NCBI RefSeq assembly: GCF_023349125.1
Contig: NZ_JAKIKT010000011.1
Coordinates: 1-64,000, forward strand
DNA: 64,000 bases
Direction of reading: 5' to 3'
Source: Shewanella corallii
GTDB taxonomy: Bacteria; Pseudomonadota; Gammaproteobacteria; Enterobacterales; Shewanellaceae
Shown here piece after piece: positions 61,272 through 64,000 of this stretch. A program made the position numbers and the translations under genes. Position 1 is the first letter of the stretch. Each line of letters opens with the position of its first letter. The notes below the pieces were generated by a model, which was given only the letters and a program-made list of their open reading frames with translations, had not been told where the DNA came from and ran no database searches.

Positions 61272-62516
61272 TTAACTGAGAATTTCGTTGAACGGCTCGA
61301 CATCCACCAGGGTGCCAGCCGGGGTATCACCCTGCATCTGTGGCATCACGATAAAGCTGTTGGCCAGACTCATGGAGGTCAGCATGCCTGACCCCTGAGA
61401 GCCAGTGGTGCACACTTCAAGCTCGCCCTGAGCGTTACGGCTGAGAATGGCGCGTTGGTACTCAACCCGACCCGGATGTTTGCGGATAGGGCTGGTCAGG
61501 GTAGCTTTCACGCTCAGGCTGGGTTGAGGCGGCAGGCCCTGCATTTTTTGCAGCAGTGGCATCACGATTTTATAGAAGGTCACCATGGAGGACACTGGGT
61601 TACCCGGCAGGCCACAGAAAACAGCGTCACCCAGCTTACCGAAGGCAAAAGGTTTGCCCGGCTTGATGGCCATCTTCCAGAAGGTGATTTCGCCCTCTTC
61701 ATCCAGAATTTGTTTGGTGTAGTCGGCATCACCCACAGATACACCACCTGAGGTCAGCACCATATCGGCATTGCAGGAGGCTTCCAGAAAGGCAGCGCGA
61801 ATCGCTTCCGGATCATCGGCAATCACACCCAGATCCAGCCAGTTAACACCGGCTTTTTGCAGCAGGCCCAGAATCGAGTAGCGGTTGGAGTCGTAGATCT
61901 GACCCGGTGCCAGATCGCTGCCCACTGGACGCAGTTCATCTCCGGTAGAGAAGAAAGCGACTGTCAGTTGACGGTATACCCGCACCTGGCTCTGGCCTAT
62001 GGTTGCCAGTACGCCCATTTCGGCGGCACCGATTCGGATCCCTTTTACCAACACCTTGTCACCGGCTTTCAGCTCTTCGCCGCGGCCACGCACATTGGCG
62101 CCTGTGGCATCCGGGGCTTCAATGGTGATCAGCTCGCCATCGGCCTGAGTTTTCTCCTGCATCTGCACTGTGTCATAACAGGCTGGCAATGGCGCACCTG
62201 TCATAATGCGGATACAAGTGCCCTGCTGATATTCGCCCTCATAGGGGTGACCGGCAAAGGAGTAGCCCGCCAGTTTCAGGGTGCTGCTTTGTTGCAGATC
62301 TGCCAAACGGAAAGCATAACCATCCATAGAGGAGTTATCGAAAGGAGGCAGATCAAGCATGGAGGCCAGATCTTCAGCCAGAATACGACCCATAGCCTGA
62401 TTGAGCTGGACGACTTCTGTGTCAGCGGTTGGCTGTACCTGATCAAGCAGTTTGGGAATGGCTTGATCCGGATGCATCAGTCCCGGATGGCTACATGGAT
62501 CTTGCTTGGCTTGCAT
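61272..62516 (-). CDS. moeA: Molybdopterin molybdenumtransferase
   Basis: 414 residues, standard MoeA length. DLPPFDNSSMDGYAFR, GTCIRIMTGAPLP, ISTGDEL-like FFSTGDELRP, YDSNRYSILGLL, LTSGGVSVGDADYTKQIL and VFCGLPGNPVSSMVTF are all present. It inserts molybdate into adenylylated molybdopterin. AGGGAG seven bases before the ATG at 62516 decides the start. With moaA-E and modABC it completes the Moco pathway encoded in this window except for mogA/mobA. Confidence 0.95.
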   Translation of the reverse strand: MQAKQDPCSHPGLMHPDQAIPKLLDQVQPTADTEVVQLNQAMGRILAEDLASMLDLPPFDNSSMDGYAFRLADLQQSSTLKLAGYSFAGHPYEGEYQQGTCIRIMTGAPLPACYDTVQMQEKTQADGELITIEAPDATGANVRGRGEELKAGDKVLVKGIRIGAAEMGVLATIGQSQVRVYRQLTVAFFSTGDELRPVGSDLAPGQIYDSNRYSILGLLQKAGVNWLDLGVIADDPEAIRAAFLEASCNADMVLTSGGVSVGDADYTKQILDEEGEITFWKMAIKPGKPFAFGKLGDAVFCGLPGNPVSSMVTFYKIVMPLLQKMQGLPPQPSLSVKATLTSPIRKHPGRVEYQRAILSRNAQGELEVCTTGSQGSGMLTSMSLANSFIVMPQMQGDTPAGTLVDVEPFNEILS

Positions 62517-62628
62517 ATGAACTCCCTGCATAGGTTTCGCGATAGGCTGGTGGCCGCTATTATGCCACGGCCGTGCAGGATGACTATATGATCCCTGAGG
62601 CAAAAACCATCAAGGATTAGCCTTTGGG

Positions 62629-63732
62629 TCAGGTGGCGTTGGAGCCGATATTGGATACTCCGCCGGTTGGTGCCGAATCCAGCTTCACCTGCTGGCCATC
62701 CTGCAGGGTTTCGGCGCCGCGGATCACCACTTTATCGCCCTCTTTCAGCCCGCCTTCCACCGCAATCCATTTACCTTCGCCATCTCCGAGGGCTACATCA
62801 ATTTTTTCGGCGGTGTTGTCGGCATTGATACGGAATACACTTGCACCGGCTGAGCGCAGCACTATGGCATCTCTGGGGACCAGGGTAGTAAGCCTTGCAG
62901 GGGCAACCGGCAGGGCTAAAGACACAAGTTCGCCGACACTGAACAGCTCCTGCATCTCCAATGGCAGGTCCAGTCTGGCTTCAAAGGTTTGGGAGCGTAC
63001 ATCCGAGACCGGGATCAGACTGCGGATGCGGGCGGTAAATTCCCCTTCGGCGTGGTAGATCCTCAGCTCGTCATTGGCCTTCACTCTGCGGCTGTGTTTC
63101 AGCGGTGCGTGCAGGCGTATCTCCAGATTGTCCGGATCTGTGATGGCGACAACTGACTCGGAGGGACCTATATCTTCCCCGGCCTGGTGCAATCTTTGAG
63201 TCACGATACCGGCAAAAGGGGCCTTCAGCTCAGTGCGGGCCAATGAGTCGGCAATCAGGTCAGTTTTGATTTGTGCCAGCTCCAGATTGTTGTGGGCCAA
63301 TTCCAGTTCGGCTTTGGCATCATCCAGCTCGGTTTGGGTGACGCCGTGACTGTTCTCCAGACTCTGCAGTCGACTGTAGTTGCGTTTTAATTTATTGAGT
63401 GTGATCTGCTCTCGTTTGGTCATCGCCTGCTGTTCAGCCAGTTGCAGTTTAAGCCGGGTTTGCTCGAGCCTGGCGACAATATCTCCCGCATTCACTCTGG
63501 TGCCGGCTTCCTGCACCCATTCCAGCTTGCCACTTACGCCAGCGGTCAGTTCGGCGCTGTTGCGGCTGTGCACTGACCCGATCACCATAATCTTGGGAGA
63601 CAGGGGACGATTTTCCACTTCGGCTACGGCTACCAGCCGGGCAGGGGTGTCTGCCGCCATCAAAGCGCCGGAGATAAGTGGGCTTATCAGTAAAACTGCG
63701 GTCAGCAGTGATGCAGTGAGTTTGCTGTTCAT
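62629..63732 (-). CDS. RND efflux periplasmic adaptor subunit
   Basis: 367 residues. A signal peptide (about 1-27), lipoyl-like half motifs (GVSGKLEWVQEAGTRVNAGDIVARLE and FAGIVTQRLHQAGEDIGPSESVVAI), a long coiled-coil hairpin (about 95-155) and a beta-barrel domain identify the membrane fusion protein of a tripartite pump. It overlaps the following (upstream-in-window) permease gene by four bases in an ATGA arrangement. Substrate unknown. Confidence 0.9.
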   Translation of the reverse strand: MNSKLTASLLTAVLLISPLISGALMAADTPARLVAVAEVENRPLSPKIMVIGSVHSRNSAELTAGVSGKLEWVQEAGTRVNAGDIVARLEQTRLKLQLAEQQAMTKREQITLNKLKRNYSRLQSLENSHGVTQTELDDAKAELELAHNNLELAQIKTDLIADSLARTELKAPFAGIVTQRLHQAGEDIGPSESVVAITDPDNLEIRLHAPLKHSRRVKANDELRIYHAEGEFTARIRSLIPVSDVRSQTFEARLDLPLEMQELFSVGELVSLALPVAPARLTTLVPRDAIVLRSAGASVFRINADNTAEKIDVALGDGEGKWIAVEGGLKEGDKVVIRGAETLQDGQQVKLDSAPTGGVSNIGSNAT

Positions 63733-64000
63733 TGACTTACCTCTGGGTTCATCTGCTGAGTATGGGATAAGTGTTGGGACTTTGCCGCTCCGGCCAATTG
63801 CAGCAGGCTGGGCATCAGGATCAGGGTAAACAGGGCGCTGAAGGTCATACCGCCAACAATCACCGCGGCCAGACCCCGGTAGATCTCGCTGCCAACGCCA
63901 GGTACCAGTACCAGCGGCAGCATGCCAAAAATGGAGGTCAGGGTACTCATGTAGACGGGACGTGCGCGGGTGGCGACAGCCTGATAAATGGCGTCATCCA
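63729..64000 (-). CDS. RND efflux permease, C-terminal end (cut by window)
   Basis: The last 90 or so residues of an AcrB/MMPL-type inner-membrane pump. The segment AIYQAVATRARPVYMSTLTSIFGMLPLVL and the final helix FSALFTLILMPSLLQL are typical of the last transmembrane bundle of RND proteins. The gene starts outside the window. Its stop overlaps the adaptor start. In the usual order the adaptor precedes the permease; here the permease is transcribed first. Confidence 0.88.
   Translation of the reverse strand, partial: DDAIYQAVATRARPVYMSTLTSIFGMLPLVLVPGVGSEIYRGLAAVIVGGMTFSALFTLILMPSLLQLAGAAKSQHLSHTQQMNPEVSQ

Overview
The window looks like a chromosomal segment of a Shewanella-type gammaproteobacterium of intermediate GC. 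The basis is gene content and order: paired fdhXABC formate dehydrogenase operons with DUF3305/DUF3306, a TorD-like chaperone and a 4Fe-4S protein upstream; moaA-E followed by modABC next to an ETF-ubiquinone oxidoreductase and c-di-GMP genes; and a ubiC / FliL-like / rlmF stretch. The genus is inferred from recalled synteny, not from a search.

Layout. (1) 1-270: the 3' part of a 5S rRNA gene, tRNA-Asp(GTC) and a terminator, the end of an rRNA operon, followed by a decayed IS630-family transposase fragment. (2) 1.05-8.05 kb: a divergent catabolic island. A YheO/DauR-like regulator, RidA and a diaminopropionate ammonia-lyase face an M24 hydrolase, an Asp/Glu racemase-fold protein, an EamA transporter and an M20 amidohydrolase. 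The region between them carries three copies of an 18-bp imperfect palindrome. The layout resembles ectoine-utilisation loci but ends in a 2,3-diaminopropionate lyase; the substrate is unknown. (3) 8.1-13.9 kb: housekeeping and accessory genes (acyltransferase, NTF2-like, NRDE, His-rich ZIP-like membrane protein, ubiC, FliL-like, rlmF). (4) 14-31.8 kb: the formate dehydrogenase region. fdhD and a HTH/PBP-like regulator diverge from a block preceded by a good sigma-54 promoter, followed by two complete fdhXABC sets separated by a LysR regulator and a pirin. Both catalytic subunits use cysteine rather than selenocysteine. A 54-bp copy of the fdhC 3' end lies behind the first set. (5) 31.85-34.0 kb: a KAP-family P-loop NTPase gene flanked by two related structured elements in inverted orientation, with an array of short GAA/TTC-loop hairpins on one side. 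This is the best candidate for an undescribed mobile or defence cassette. (6) 34.1-37.8 kb: two paralogous small outer-membrane beta-barrels, a HemN/HemW-like radical SAM protein and a small unknown gene. (7) 37.8-44.4 kb: c-di-GMP signalling, with a globin-coupled diguanylate cyclase, a 1396-residue hybrid kinase and an HD-GYP response regulator. (8) 44.4-51.8 kb: ETF-QO, then moaABCDE-modABC behind a Moco riboswitch. (9) 51.9-55.7 kb: a YgiW-like OB-fold protein, a PepSY protein, a two-component system and a pseudouridine synthase. (10) 55.8-60.3 kb: three overlapping cryptochrome/photolyase genes (DASH type, classical fold, FeS-BCP type) and a convergent 51-residue DUF2256 gene. (11) 60.4-64 kb: moeA-moeB and the start of an RND efflux system.

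The main functional thread is molybdenum. ModABC imports molybdate, MoaA-E, MoeA and MoeB make the pterin cofactor, FdhD and TorD-like factors mature the enzymes, and the two FdhABC complexes use it for periplasmic formate oxidation.
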